Shown here: piece after piece, positions 6,313-15,376 of the stretch
How positions within the stretch are numbered: the first letter of the stretch is position 1
Layout: each line of letters begins with the position of its first letter
From: Fructobacillus sp. CRL 2054
Lineage (GTDB): Bacteria; Bacillota; Bacilli; Lactobacillales; Lactobacillaceae
Direction of reading: 5' to 3'
Assembly: GCF_028764065.1 (NCBI RefSeq)
Contig: NZ_JACOFN010000007.1
Location: 1 to 64,000, forward strand
Length of the DNA: 64,000 bases
Notes under the pieces: generated by a model
Seen by the model: the letters and a program-made list of their open reading frames with translations, nothing else
Databases searched by the model: none
What the model was told of the DNA's origin: nothing
Position numbers and translations under genes: made by a program

Positions 6313-7533
6313 ATGGCTTTTAAAACAGTGATTTCTTCTATTGCAGATCACTTCCGGCCAAAGATGGACGCGGTCGGAGTGACACATAACGGACCTTTGA
6401 CAGCGGACGACGCTTTCATCGAGCGTTCCGTTAACCAGCCTCAACCGGGAGACGATGAACTGTTAGTTCAGGTTCTGGCTTCTTCGGTTAACCCCGTCGA
6501 TGTTAAGATGCGCTCTGGTTATCAAGACAAGGGTGTCTTCCGTATTTTCGGACTCGATGTTGTTGGACGTGTTGCTGCTGTTGGTAAGGACGTTACGGAC
6601 TTCACCATCGGTGACCGTGTTTACTACGCGGGAAAGCAACACCACGATGGCGCCGATGCCGCTTACCAGGTAGTGGACGCTCCCATGGTTGCAAAAGCAC
6701 CAGAAAAACTAGACGATGTTTCGGCAGCGGCGATGCCACTGACATCGATTACGGCTTACGATATTCTCGTTCATGGCTTCCATTTACCATTGGAGAAGGA
6801 TGCTGGAAAGGGTCAGTCCCTCTTCATCATTAACGGTGCTGGTGGTGTTGGATCCATTTTGATTCAACTTGCGAAGTACCTCGGATTGACGGTGATTGCA
6901 ACCGCTGGCCGAGCCGACTCTAAGAAGTGGGTTGAAAAGATGGGGGCTGACCACGTGGTGGACTATCACTCTGGTTTGACCCGTCAATTAGCTGACTGGG
7001 GTTACCCCGAAGTTGATTACATTGCTAACTTGCAAGACACGACGGCATACTGGGACTTGATGGTAAAGGTCATTAAGCCTTACGGTCAGATTGCCTCAGT
7101 CGTCGACACGACTTTGCCAGTGGACTTAGGCGAATTGAAGTCTAAGTCAGCGTCATTTGCTTGGATTTTCATGCTAGCCCGTGGAAACTTCGGGGTTCGT
7201 TTGGCCGAGCAGGGTGAGATTTTGCAGAAGATGACCGAACTATTGGACGAAGGTGTCTTGCATTCAACGGTTACCAAGGTTTACCACGGATTATCTGCTT
7301 ACAGTATCCGTTCAGCCTTCCAGGATGTGGCCGGACACCGTGCCATCGGTAAAGTCGTTGTCGACTTTGCCCCTAACATTAAGGCCTCTGAAGGTGGTAT
7401 GCCACTGGAAGACGGTTCTGATAAAGATTCCAACTTCTCAGATGGCCCTGATGATATCAAGGAAGAGGACGGCCAGGCCAAGAAGACTGGTAAGTCCGAA
7501 CTCAATGATGAAGATGCACCAACACAATATTAA
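6313..7533 (+). CDS. zinc-independent quinone oxidoreductase-like dehydrogenase (MDR superfamily)
   Basis: A 406-residue medium-chain dehydrogenase/reductase. The N-terminal GroES-like domain carries SSVNPVDVKMRSGY. The Rossmann fold shows INGAGGVGSILIQLAKYLG near residues 174-192 for NADPH. The catalytic zinc-ligand pattern is absent, as in quinone reductases of the ZADH/QOR type that reduce quinones and enals. The last 45-50 residues are an acidic, low-complexity tail (GSDKDSNFSDGPDD...) that usual family members of about 340 residues lack. The gene is single, with its own terminator. The physiological substrate cannot be told from sequence. Confidence 0.82.
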   Translation: MAFKTVISSIADHFRPKMDAVGVTHNGPLTADDAFIERSVNQPQPGDDELLVQVLASSVNPVDVKMRSGYQDKGVFRIFGLDVVGRVAAVGKDVTDFTIGDRVYYAGKQHHDGADAAYQVVDAPMVAKAPEKLDDVSAAAMPLTSITAYDILVHGFHLPLEKDAGKGQSLFIINGAGGVGSILIQLAKYLGLTVIATAGRADSKKWVEKMGADHVVDYHSGLTRQLADWGYPEVDYIANLQDTTAYWDLMVKVIKPYGQIASVVDTTLPVDLGELKSKSASFAWIFMLARGNFGVRLAEQGEILQKMTELLDEGVLHSTVTKVYHGLSAYSIRSAFQDVAGHRAIGKVVVDFAPNIKASEGGMPLEDGSDKDSNFSDGPDDIKEEDGQAKKTGKSELNDEDAPTQY

Positions 7534-7540
7534 ATAGTAA

Positions 7541-7574
7541 AAGCCGGGGACCGGTTGGTTCCCGCTTTTTCTTT
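7541..7574 (+). terminator. rho-independent terminator
   Basis: AGCCGGGGACC... pairs imperfectly with GGTTCCCGCT, followed by TTTTTC. It separates the oxidoreductase gene from prmA. Confidence 0.7.
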
Positions 7575-7588
7575 GTAAAGGATAAAAG

Positions 7589-8479
7589 ATGACAACATAT
7601 CAAAAGGTAACTTGGACAGTGCCTGCGGATTTGCAGGATTTTGTTGTATCCGTTTTAATCGAACTTGGCGCCGATGGCGTTGAGCAGGGAACGGAAACCC
7701 TGACAATTTATGAAGACCAGGCAAAGGACGGCTGGCAGGACCGCTTGCAGGCCTATGAAGTTGGCTTGAACTTGCTAAAGGACCAGGGTTTGGATTTGAT
7801 GGTTGAACCAATCGCGAACGAGTCTTTGTCTTCTGATACTTTTGAAAACGAGTGGAAGAACTATTACCACGCTACCCGTGTTACCAACCGCTTTACGGTT
7901 GTGCCTGCCTGGGAAGATTACCAGAAGGAACAAGAAAGCGAAAAGTTGATTGTGATGGATCCGGACCAGGCCTTTGGAACGGGAACACATCCAACGACGT
8001 CTTTGATGCTGCAAGCATTGGAAACCGTTGTTCGAGGTGGTGAAAAGACCATTGACGTTGGGACTGGTTCTGGCGTCTTGGCTGTCGGTGCCAAGCACTT
8101 GGGCGTTGGTGAAGTCTTGGCGACTGATATTGATGAAGACGCCGTGAAGACAGCCGAAGAGAACCTTGCTTTGAATCCGGTCGCAAAGGACGTCAAAGTC
8201 ATTGCCTCGGATTTGATGAAGGATGTACCAGCGGACTTCGTGGACGGTGGTGTCGACTTGGTCTTGGCTAACATCTTGGCTGATGTCATTGAACCTTTGA
8301 TTCCACAGGTGCGCCCGGTTGTGAAGCCAGGGGGCTACTTCTTGGTATCAGGAATTTATGATGATGTGGCCGAGTCAATTGAAAAGGCCTTGGTCGCCCA
8401 TGAATTTGTTATCGAGCAGAAGATGCAGTCAGGGACTTGGCACGCCTTTATTTGCCGCTTGCCAGAGGATGTAGAATAG
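7589..8479 (+). CDS. prmA: ribosomal protein L11 methyltransferase
   Basis: A 296-residue protein. PrmA trimethylates lysines and the N-terminus of ribosomal protein L11 with S-adenosylmethionine. The family hallmark DPDQAFGTGTHPTT is at residues 124-137 and the SAM-binding motif DVGTGSGVLAVGA at 156-168. NILADVI holds the NxxA motif that replaces NPPY. It is followed after 9 bases by rsmE, the usual Firmicutes pair, with TAGGAGATTACC as the rsmE ribosome binding site. AAAGGATAAAAG precedes its own ATG. Confidence 0.95.
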   Translation: MTTYQKVTWTVPADLQDFVVSVLIELGADGVEQGTETLTIYEDQAKDGWQDRLQAYEVGLNLLKDQGLDLMVEPIANESLSSDTFENEWKNYYHATRVTNRFTVVPAWEDYQKEQESEKLIVMDPDQAFGTGTHPTTSLMLQALETVVRGGEKTIDVGTGSGVLAVGAKHLGVGEVLATDIDEDAVKTAEENLALNPVAKDVKVIASDLMKDVPADFVDGGVDLVLANILADVIEPLIPQVRPVVKPGGYFLVSGIYDDVAESIEKALVAHEFVIEQKMQSGTWHAFICRLPEDVE

Positions 8480-8488
8480 GAGATTACC

Positions 8489-9235
8489 ATGCACCGTTAT
8501 TTTTTGAATGAAAAAATTGGCGCAGTGATTGAATTGAATAAGGACCAGGACGTCTTCCACCACATGTTGCGTGTGCGTCGTGCAAAGCTGGGAACGAAGG
8601 CGGAATTCGTTGATGTTGACCAAAAGTTAGTCGTTGGGGAACTGGTGGAAGCTGGTTCGGATACGGCCACTGTGAAAGTCATTGAAGAATTGACGCAAAA
8701 AGTCGAGTTGCCGGTCAAGGTGACACTGATTGTTTCGCCGGTGAAGAACGACCGGACGGACTGGTTTGTTCAAAAGGCGACGGAGTTGGGCGTTGACCGC
8801 ATCATCTTGACGAAGATGGAGCGAACGGTTGTCGACTGGGGCAAGCAGCAAGAGAAAAAGCTGGCTCGTTTGGAAAAGATTGCTTTGAACGCTGCCGAGC
8901 AGTCCCACCGTTTGAAGGTGCCTGAGATTGATTTCATGAACTATCAGGATGCAATCAATGAGCCCAAGGACCATGGTTTGGTCGCCTGGGAAGAGTCTGC
9001 CAAGGAAGGCGAGAAGGCGACTTTGCTAAAAGTAGCTGAAGAAGCTGAAGCTGGCCAGCGCTTTGCGGTGCTCTTTGGACCGGAGGGCGGTTTGTCTACT
9101 GAAGAAGTGGACGGATTGCAGGCAGCAGGCTTTGCACCAGCTGGATTGGGACCCCGTATCTTACGGGCTGAAACAGCGCCGCTTTATGCTCTGTCTGCCT
9201 TATCAACGATTTGGGAATTGCAGGAAAAGTTATAA
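8489..9235 (+). CDS. rsmE: 16S rRNA (uracil1498-N3)-methyltransferase
   Basis: A 248-residue SPOUT-class methyltransferase. It has an N-terminal PUA-like domain with HHMLRVRR (residues 24-31), then the trefoil-knot domain with GPEGG at 197-201 and LGPRILRAETA at 220-230, the SAM-binding signature of RsmE. It methylates U1498 in helix 44 of 16S rRNA. The gene is the second of the prmA-rsmE operon, and a new promoter for the next gene begins just after it. Confidence 0.95.
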   Translation: MHRYFLNEKIGAVIELNKDQDVFHHMLRVRRAKLGTKAEFVDVDQKLVVGELVEAGSDTATVKVIEELTQKVELPVKVTLIVSPVKNDRTDWFVQKATELGVDRIILTKMERTVVDWGKQQEKKLARLEKIALNAAEQSHRLKVPEIDFMNYQDAINEPKDHGLVAWEESAKEGEKATLLKVAEEAEAGQRFAVLFGPEGGLSTEEVDGLQAAGFAPAGLGPRILRAETAPLYALSALSTIWELQEKL

Positions 9236-9262
9236 AATCTTAAACAGAATCTCACTTTCTAT

Positions 9263-9291
9263 GCTTGCCCCGGTAGTTGAAAATATTTATA
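9263..9291 (+). promoter_or_regulatory. sigma-A promoter for the following membrane protein gene
   Basis: TTGCCC, 17-base spacer, TATAAT, lying in the short gap after rsmE. The downstream gene starts about 45 bases further on. Confidence 0.6.
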
Positions 9292-9334
9292 ATAGAATGA
9301 GTATTAAAACAAGAAAAAAACGGGGAAAACCATC

Positions 9335-9727
9335 GTGTATTCAATGAAAGACGCATATAAAAGGGGCCTTGGAAGCTGGTTGATTGCTTTGTTTGTCGTG
9401 GCCATCGTTTTGCCATACATCGGGTCAGTTCGCGATTGGTCCACAATCTTTAAGGTTGTCTTCATGTACTTCATCGTGAACGGCGGCTTTGCTTTGGGCT
9501 TTGGGTACGCCATTCGCCGTCGGGGCTTCCGCTTCTACTGGATTTTTGCCCAGTTCTTGGTTTTCGCGCTTTTATCAAACTATCTCTTTAGTCTGGTAAA
9601 CGAATCTTATGGCTATTACTTAGCCTTCCTATACCTCATCTTGACTTGTTTCACTTTCTTTGCCAATACGGACGATGATCCGGATGAAAATGAATTTCCA
9701 GTCGATGGCGGTTATCAGGACCTATAA
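9335..9727 (+). CDS. hypothetical four-TM membrane protein
   Basis: A 130-residue protein with about four hydrophobic segments and short loops, ending in an acidic tail (NTDDDPDENEFPVDGG). The likely start is GTG 9335, preceded by ACGGGGAAAAC; an ATG three codons later is the alternative. It has its own promoter and a strong terminator, so it is a monocistronic gene. I do not recognise a characterised family; similar small membrane proteins are common next to rsmE in related bacteria, but I cannot verify that here. Confidence 0.6.
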   Translation: MYSMKDAYKRGLGSWLIALFVVAIVLPYIGSVRDWSTIFKVVFMYFIVNGGFALGFGYAIRRRGFRFYWIFAQFLVFALLSNYLFSLVNESYGYYLAFLYLILTCFTFFANTDDDPDENEFPVDGGYQDL

Positions 9728-9742
9728 TTAAATGATTTAAGG

Positions 9743-9770
9743 AAAAGCGCCCAAATAGGGGCGCTTTTCT
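9743..9770 (+). terminator. rho-independent terminator
   Basis: AAAAGCGCCC/GGGGCGCTTTT with an AAATA loop. It is usable on both strands. Confidence 0.8.
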
Positions 9771-9823
9771 GTTAGACTGTTATAAGGTAAATCTCGCATT
9801 TTATGAAAACGGAGGGAAACACC

Positions 9824-11449
9824 GTGATTACTGTTTCAGATATGACTTTTTCATTTTCTGGTAAGAAGCTTTATCAGGATGTTAACTTAAAACTGGTACC
9901 GGGACATACATATGGTATTATCGGGGCCAACGGAGCCGGAAAGTCTACTTTCTTGAAGCTCTTGCAAGGTAAGTTGGAACCAACGGAAGGTTCAATCAAC
10001 ATTACCGCCGGGGCACGTATGTCTTCATTGGAGCAGGACCACTTTGCTTACGATGAATTCACCGTTTTGGACACTGTTGTTCAGGGGCACAAGCGCTTGT
10101 ACGAAGTGAAGACGGAGATGGATGCCATTTACGCTAAGCCAGACTTCTCAGACGAAGACGGTGTGCGTGTTGGTGATTTGTCAGCTGAATTCGAAGAACT
10201 CGACGGATGGAACGCTGAAGCCGAAGCGGCACAGTTGCTAACGAAGTTGGGTATCAACGAATCCATGCACTACACGTTGATGGGTGAATTGACTGAAAAC
10301 GATAAGGTGAAGGTCCTTTTGGCCCAAGCTTTGTTCGGTAACCCTGATATCTTGGTTTTGGATGAGCCAACCAACGGTTTGGACGTTCAAACCATTTCAT
10401 GGTTGGAAAACTTCCTAGCTGATTTCGAAAACCTTGTCATTGTTGTTTCCCACGACCGTCACTTCTTGAACGTGGTCTCAACAAACATCTTGGATGTCGA
10501 CTACGGTAAGATTACACCATTCGTTGGTAACTACGACTTCTGGCGTGAATCAGCCGAATTGGCACAGCGTTTGGCTTCACAGCAAAACGCTAAGAAGGAA
10601 GAGCAGATTAAGCAGTTGCAAGAATTCGTTGCCCGCTTCTCTGCCAACGCTTCGAAGTCAAAGCAGGCCACTGCCCGTAAGAAGCAGTTGGACAAGATTA
10701 CTTTGGATGATATCAAGCCTTCATCACGTAAGTACCCTTACATCTCATTCCCAATTAACCGTGAAATGGGAAATGATTTGGTTAAGGTAGAAGGTATTTC
10801 CAAGTCTATCGATGGCGAAAAGGTCTTGGACAATATCACCTTCACTGGCCGTCCTGGTGACAAGATTGCCATCCTGTCTCGCTCTGATTTGGCGACAACG
10901 ACTTTGATGCAAATTTTGGCCGGAACGATGGAACCAGACACTGGTTCTGTTACCTGGGGTGTGACAACTTCACAGTCATACTTGGCGAAGGATTTGAACG
11001 ACAACTTCGACGACCAAGACAAGGTGATTTTGGACTGGTTGCGTGACTTTGCCGAAGAAGAGCAAAAGGATAACACGTCATTGCGTGGTATGCTTGGACA
11101 GATGCTCTTTAAGGGTGACGACGCTTTGAAGGAAATCAAGGTGTTGTCCGGTGGTGAAAAGGTCCGTATCGTCTTGGCAAAGATGATGCTTTTGAAGGCC
11201 AACGTCTTGCTTTTGGATGACCCAACTAACCACTTGGATTTGGAATCAATTCAATCACTAAACGAAGCCGTGACAGCCTTTAAGGGTTCTGTTATCATGA
11301 CTTCCCACGATCACGAGTTCTTGGAAACCACAGCTAACCACGTTGTTGAAGTTTCAAGCAAGGGTGTTGTGGACCGTTTGGATACGACCTACGATGAATT
11401 CATCTCTTCAGATGCAATTCAAGCCAAGGTTAAGGCACTTTACGACTAA
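9824..11449 (+). CDS. ABC-F ATPase, YkpA/YbiT type
   Basis: A soluble tandem-ATPase ABC-F protein of about 541 residues that acts at the ribosome rather than as a transporter; no membrane segments are present. I choose GTG 9824, which has ACGGAGGGAAA upstream, over ATG 9803, which has no ribosome binding site. The first ATPase domain has a normal Walker A (GANGAGKST, residues 34-42) and Walker B (LVLDEPTN), but its signature loop reads LTENDKVK instead of LSGGE. The second domain has an intact LSGGEKVR signature and LLLDDPTNHLD, but its Walker A position reads SRSDLATTT, without the lysine. Only one of the two composite ATP sites is therefore complete. I infer asymmetric ATP use, possibly general for this subfamily. 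It is monocistronic. Confidence 0.88.
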   Translation: MITVSDMTFSFSGKKLYQDVNLKLVPGHTYGIIGANGAGKSTFLKLLQGKLEPTEGSINITAGARMSSLEQDHFAYDEFTVLDTVVQGHKRLYEVKTEMDAIYAKPDFSDEDGVRVGDLSAEFEELDGWNAEAEAAQLLTKLGINESMHYTLMGELTENDKVKVLLAQALFGNPDILVLDEPTNGLDVQTISWLENFLADFENLVIVVSHDRHFLNVVSTNILDVDYGKITPFVGNYDFWRESAELAQRLASQQNAKKEEQIKQLQEFVARFSANASKSKQATARKKQLDKITLDDIKPSSRKYPYISFPINREMGNDLVKVEGISKSIDGEKVLDNITFTGRPGDKIAILSRSDLATTTLMQILAGTMEPDTGSVTWGVTTSQSYLAKDLNDNFDDQDKVILDWLRDFAEEEQKDNTSLRGMLGQMLFKGDDALKEIKVLSGGEKVRIVLAKMMLLKANVLLLDDPTNHLDLESIQSLNEAVTAFKGSVIMTSHDHEFLETTANHVVEVSSKGVVDRLDTTYDEFISSDAIQAKVKALYD

Positions 11450-11466
11450 ACATGAATTTTGGCAGG

Positions 11467-11488
11467 AGCGCTCTTGAGCGCTTTTTTT
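11467..11488 (+). terminator. rho-independent terminator
   Basis: AGCGCTC/GAGCGCT with TTTTTTT after it, between the ABC-F gene and mvaS. Confidence 0.8.
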
Positions 11489-11510
11489 GCTATCGATAAG
11501 GAGTTTGTAG

Positions 11511-12680
11511 ATGACAGTTGGAATTGAACAGATTGCTTTTTATACGCCGGACTTGTCCTTGGACATGATTGACCTGGCCAACGCCCGTGGTGAGGAGCCA
11601 GACAAGTATACGATTGGGATTGGCCAGAGCACGCAGTCGATTGTGCCCAACTACGAAGACGTGGTGACGATGGGCGTGAATGCCGCTCGTACATTCATTG
11701 ATAAAGTCGACCTGGAAGCCATTGACATGTTGCTCTTTGCAACGGAATCAGGTATCGACAATTCTAAGTCGGGGGCCATCTTCGCGAAGAACTTCTTGGG
11801 CTTGAAAGAGGGCATCCGTGCCATCGAAATGAAGCAGGCCTGCTATGCGGGAACCTTTGCTTTGATGCAAGCCAAGGACTTCGTCACGTTGCACCCAGAA
11901 AAGAAAGTCTTGGTCATTGCTTCTGACATCGCTCGTTACGGTTTGAAAACGCCGGGCGAAGTAACCCAGGGGGCGGGGGCTGTGGCCATGGTTATCTCGG
12001 CGGAGCCGAAGGTCGCTGTTATCAATGACGATACTGTCTACATGGTTCGGGATGAGCCAGACTTCTGGCGGCCCATTGATTCCGACATTGCTCTGGTGGA
12101 CGGCCATCAGTCAACGGACGTTTACAAGGAAATGTTCTTAGATTTGTGGGGCCGCTACAAGGCAGAAAACGGCCTTGAGCTCGGCGATTTGGCCGGCTGG
12201 GGCTTCCACATGCCTTATACGAAGATGGGTAAGAAGGCCTTGGAACAAATTTTGCCCGAGGTCGATGAGGCCAAGGCCGAGGTCTTGCGGGAGCGACTTT
12301 GTGACGCGCAGTTTTATAACCGGCATGTGGGAAATTTGTATACGGGGTCGTTGTACCTGTCCTTTATCTCACTCCTTGATCAGAGTAAGCAGTTGAAGGC
12401 GGGGGACCGAATCGGAATGTTCTCCTTTGGTTCGGGTGCTGAAGCCGAGCTCTTTTCACTGACGCTGGTGGACGGCTACAAGGATGTTTTGGCTGAAAAC
12501 CAAATTCAGCAAATGTTGGATAACCGTAAGCGCTTGTCCTTGGCTGAATACGAACAGGTCTTTACGAGTCAGCTCTTTGATTCAAGCAAGGATGTTGCCT
12601 CGGATGCGCCAGCGGGAACGGGACTCTGCCAGTTTACTGGTTGGAAGGAACGTTACCGTCAGTATCGAATTGCTAAATAA
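11511..12680 (+). CDS. mvaS: hydroxymethylglutaryl-CoA synthase
   Basis: A 389-residue thiolase-fold enzyme that condenses acetyl-CoA with acetoacetyl-CoA to HMG-CoA, the entry to the mevalonate route to isoprenoids used by lactic acid bacteria. The nucleophilic cysteine is C111 in MKQACYAGTFAL, and the general acid is E79 in FATESGIDNSK. A conserved His follows in WGFHMPYTKMG. The ribosome binding site AAGGAG lies 8-9 bases before ATG. It stands alone between two terminators; the other mevalonate genes are not in this window. Confidence 0.95.
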   Translation: MTVGIEQIAFYTPDLSLDMIDLANARGEEPDKYTIGIGQSTQSIVPNYEDVVTMGVNAARTFIDKVDLEAIDMLLFATESGIDNSKSGAIFAKNFLGLKEGIRAIEMKQACYAGTFALMQAKDFVTLHPEKKVLVIASDIARYGLKTPGEVTQGAGAVAMVISAEPKVAVINDDTVYMVRDEPDFWRPIDSDIALVDGHQSTDVYKEMFLDLWGRYKAENGLELGDLAGWGFHMPYTKMGKKALEQILPEVDEAKAEVLRERLCDAQFYNRHVGNLYTGSLYLSFISLLDQSKQLKAGDRIGMFSFGSGAEAELFSLTLVDGYKDVLAENQIQQMLDNRKRLSLAEYEQVFTSQLFDSSKDVASDAPAGTGLCQFTGWKERYRQYRIAK

Positions 12681-12686
12681 GAATAT

Positions 12687-12722
12687 GAACCGCTTGGGAA
12701 GAAATTTCTGGGCGGTTTTTTA
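12687..12722 (+). terminator. rho-independent terminator
   Basis: AACCGC...GCGGTT with an internal AGAAATTTCT part, followed by TTTTTTA, after mvaS. Confidence 0.75.
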
Positions 12723-12801
12723 CTATACAATTTCTAGAAAGTCATCTAATAGTCACAGAATTTTGATACACTAGTTTTAAGACAAAAAGAGGGAGTTTAC
12801 C

Positions 12802-13245
12802 ATGGCAAAACGAGTTTATCTAGCAGGTCCGTTTTTCTCAGAAACGCAGGTTGCACAGGTCGAACGGTTGGAAAAGGTTCTAGCTGACCATCCCCAAATC
12901 GGCGATGTTTTTTCACCACGCAAGCATCAGCACGAAGAGTACGAGTTATTCTCTCCTGAATGGCAGAAGGTGACTTATGCCTCTGACGTACAGGCAATTG
13001 ATGATTGTGACTTGATTGTGGCACTATCCGATTTTGACGGAGCAGATGCTGATTCAGGAACTGCTTGGGAACTTGGCTATGCCTTTGCAAAGCAAATTCC
13101 AGTGGTTATCGTCAAAGAAGATGAAATCACATTGAACTTGATGCTGGCCCAATCCTTAACGGCATACTTGCACAAGGTCGAAGATGTGGCGGATTACGAC
13201 TTTGAAAAAATGCCAAAAATCCCTTACGACGGTGCTGTCGTATAA
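12802..13245 (+). CDS. nucleoside 2-deoxyribosyltransferase
   Basis: A 147-residue enzyme of the NDT family, which moves deoxyribose between nucleobases in nucleoside salvage and is typical of lactobacilli. YLAGPFF at residues 6-12 forms the base pocket. The catalytic glutamate is E90 in GTAWELGYA. An Asp pair lies in DDCDLIVAL. The length fits type I/II enzymes (about 155-165) minus a short end. A good ribosome binding site (GAGGGAG) precedes the ATG. It is followed by a terminator, so it is monocistronic. Confidence 0.88.
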   Translation: MAKRVYLAGPFFSETQVAQVERLEKVLADHPQIGDVFSPRKHQHEEYELFSPEWQKVTYASDVQAIDDCDLIVALSDFDGADADSGTAWELGYAFAKQIPVVIVKEDEITLNLMLAQSLTAYLHKVEDVADYDFEKMPKIPYDGAVV

Positions 13246-13256
13246 AAAGTACAAAA

Positions 13257-13280
13257 AAGGACAGGCGAAAACCTGTCCTT
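13257..13280 (+). terminator. rho-independent terminator
   Basis: AGGACAGG/CCTGTCCT with a CGAAAA loop and a short T run. Confidence 0.65.
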
Positions 13281-13328
13281 TCGCGTATAATCAGTAGTAA
13301 TAAAAAACGCCGGAATGGCAAAGGAGTA

Positions 13329-13598
13329 ATGATGAAAGCAGTTGTAACCGTAGTAGGACAGGATAAGACAGGAATCGTGGCAGGAATTGCCAACGAATTA
13401 GCAGCCTATGGCGTCAACATTTTGGATTTGTCACAGACAATCATGTCGAAGACTTTCACCATGTCAATGCTTGTGGAATTGGGTGGAGAAGATTCATTCA
13501 ACGAATTGCACGCCGCTTTGAAGGAAAAGGGAACAAAGATGGGCGTTGCCGTTCACGTACAACGTGAAGAAATCTTTGAAGCTATGTCACGCATCTAA
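13329..13598 (+). CDS. ACT-domain protein (UPF0237)
   Basis: An 89-residue single ACT domain. It starts [19 protein letters not shown], the amino-acid-binding glycine loop. UPF0237 proteins are thought to sense an amino acid or similar ligand, but no exact role is established. The gene lies 26 bases before a UPF0210 gene, a pair conserved across many bacteria and archaea. This suggests that the ACT protein regulates the UPF0210 partner. AAAGGAG lies 5 bases before the ATG, with a TATAAT at about 13285 as a possible -10 box. Confidence 0.88.
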   Translation: MMKAVVTVVGQDKTGIVAGIANELAAYGVNILDLSQTIMSKTFTMSMLVELGGEDSFNELHAALKEKGTKMGVAVHVQREEIFEAMSRI

Positions 13599-13624
13599 GC
13601 AAAAGCTCGATTAAGGATTTAAAC

Positions 13625-14968
13625 ATGGAAACTAGTCAGATTATTGAAACCATTAAGATGTTCGAAGAGGATAACTTCGATATCCGTACTGTGACAATGG
13701 GAATTTCCCTTTTGGACACAGTGGCAAGTACGCCTGAAGAGACTGCCAAGAACATCTACAAGAAGATTACCACTTACGCCAAGGATTTGGTGGCCGTTGC
13801 CGAACAAATCGAACGTGAATACGGTGTGCCTATCACCAACAAGCGTATTTCCGTAACGCCAATCTCATTGGTTGCTGGATCAGCCAACGAAGAAGAAATC
13901 TTGCTTTTGGCACATGCCATGGACGACGCTGCCAAGGAAGTTGGCGTGGACTTCATCGGTGGATACTCAGCCCTCGTGCAAAAGGGCTTCTCACACGGTG
14001 ACTTGGCCTTGATTCACTCATTGCCACGCGCCTTGACGGAGACGGACTTGGTTATGTCTTCTGTTAACATCGGTTCATCCAAGGCCGGCATGAACTTGGA
14101 TGCTGTTAAGTTGATGGGTGAAACCGTCAAGAAGATTACGGACTTGTCTGACACCGCTAACGCTAAGATGGTGATTTTTGCCAACGCGGTTGAAGACAAC
14201 CCATTCATGGCCGGTGCTTTCTACGGTGTAACAGAACCAGACGTTGTCATTAACGTTGGTGTTTCAGGACCTGGTGTGGTTAAGCGTGCCCTTGATAAAG
14301 TCAAAGGCGAATCCATCACGACGGTTGCAGAAACCATCAAGAAGACGGCCTTCAAGATCACCCGTGTTGGCCAGTTGGTTGGTTCATTGGCTGCCGAACG
14401 CTTGGGCGTTCAATTCGGAATCGTTGACCTTTCATTGGCACCAACACCTGCTCGTGGTGATTCAGTTGCGGAAGTTTTGGAAGCCATCGGTTTGGAACAA
14501 GTGGGTGCCCACGGGACGACTGCTTGCTTGATGATGCTAAACGATGCCGTTAAGAAGGGTGGCGTCATGGCCGCTGAAGGTGTCGGTGGTTTGTCTGGTG
14601 CCTTCATCCCCGTTTCGGAAGATGCTGGTATGATTGACGCTGTGAAGGCCGGGACTTTGTCATTGGCCAAGCTGGAAGCCATGACTTCTGTTTGTTCCGT
14701 TGGTTTGGACATGATCGCCATCCCTGGTGAAACACCAGCCACAACGATTTCTGGAATGATTGCTGATGAAGCGGCCATTGGAATCCAGAACAACAAGACG
14801 ACTGCCGTTCGTATCTTGCCTACGAACGGTGCCAAGGTCGGTGACATGATTGATTACGGTGGCCTTTTGGGTACTGCACCGGTTATGCCTGTTGTGGACA
14901 AGTCTTCAGCAGAATTCATTAACCGTGGTGGACATGTACCAGCACCAATTCACTCATTTAAGAACTAA
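13625..14968 (+). CDS. UPF0210 / DUF711 PFL-like family protein
   Basis: A 447-residue protein of the UPF0210 (DUF711) family, distantly related to the glycyl-radical (PFL-like) fold but without a radical glycine motif that I can see. The biochemical function is not established. The length matches the family (about 445-455). Conserved glycine-rich stretches are visible ([31 protein letters not shown]). It is co-transcribed with the upstream ACT-domain gene. The strong codon bias resembles that of lepA and glyA, so it is probably well expressed. Confidence 0.9.
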   Translation: METSQIIETIKMFEEDNFDIRTVTMGISLLDTVASTPEETAKNIYKKITTYAKDLVAVAEQIEREYGVPITNKRISVTPISLVAGSANEEEILLLAHAMDDAAKEVGVDFIGGYSALVQKGFSHGDLALIHSLPRALTETDLVMSSVNIGSSKAGMNLDAVKLMGETVKKITDLSDTANAKMVIFANAVEDNPFMAGAFYGVTEPDVVINVGVSGPGVVKRALDKVKGESITTVAETIKKTAFKITRVGQLVGSLAAERLGVQFGIVDLSLAPTPARGDSVAEVLEAIGLEQVGAHGTTACLMMLNDAVKKGGVMAAEGVGGLSGAFIPVSEDAGMIDAVKAGTLSLAKLEAMTSVCSVGLDMIAIPGETPATTISGMIADEAAIGIQNNKTTAVRILPTNGAKVGDMIDYGGLLGTAPVMPVVDKSSAEFINRGGHVPAPIHSFKN

Positions 14969-14990
14969 TTTAATTGATTTGTATAAGAAA

Positions 14991-15027
14991 AACGCTCCTT
15001 TGTCGATATGAGACAAAGGGGCGTTTT
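14991..15027 (+). terminator. rho-independent terminator
   Basis: AACGCTCCTTTGTC/GACAAAGGGGCGTT with a 7-base loop, then TTTTTT. It ends the ACT-UPF0210 operon. Confidence 0.85.
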
Positions 15028-15094
15028 TTGCTATATGCAGGGGGAGAAAAGCTTGTTATTCTGTGGATGAACTTTAGTAGAGAAAGGAGATGGA

Positions 15095-15376
15095 ATGATG
15101 ACGATTGAGTTAAAGCGGAATAATTTAAAAGATGATTTACGAGAGTACCTAAAAGCAATGGAAGAAAACGGAGGAAAGGATTTAGCCGTTGTAGATCCAA
15201 CAGAAAAAACGCCTTTTATCTATAGGGACACAATTGAATTGATTCAACTAGCATTGTTTTACGATGAAAAGTCGATTGAATTCTCAGTACTTATTTCGTT
15301 GTTGGAGCAACGGGGTATTTTACCTGGTAATGAGCCAGTCACTAGTTGGGAATCCTATTGGGAAATGATTCGATGA
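15095..15376 (+). CDS. antitoxin of a YafQ/RelE-type pair (family not recognised)
   Basis: A 93-residue acidic protein whose stop codon overlaps the start of a YafQ-like toxin gene as ATGA, the usual arrangement in which the antitoxin comes first. The N-terminus (TIELKRNNLKDDLREYLK) is charged and helical but does not look like the ribbon-helix-helix of RelB/DinJ. The C-terminal part (ESYWEMIR) could be the toxin-binding tail. I assign it by position. The ribosome binding site AAAGGAGATGG is strong. Composition is clearly more AT-rich than the flanking housekeeping genes, which fits acquisition by transfer. Confidence 0.6.
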   Translation: MMTIELKRNNLKDDLREYLKAMEENGGKDLAVVDPTEKTPFIYRDTIELIQLALFYDEKSIEFSVLISLLEQRGILPGNEPVTSWESYWEMIR

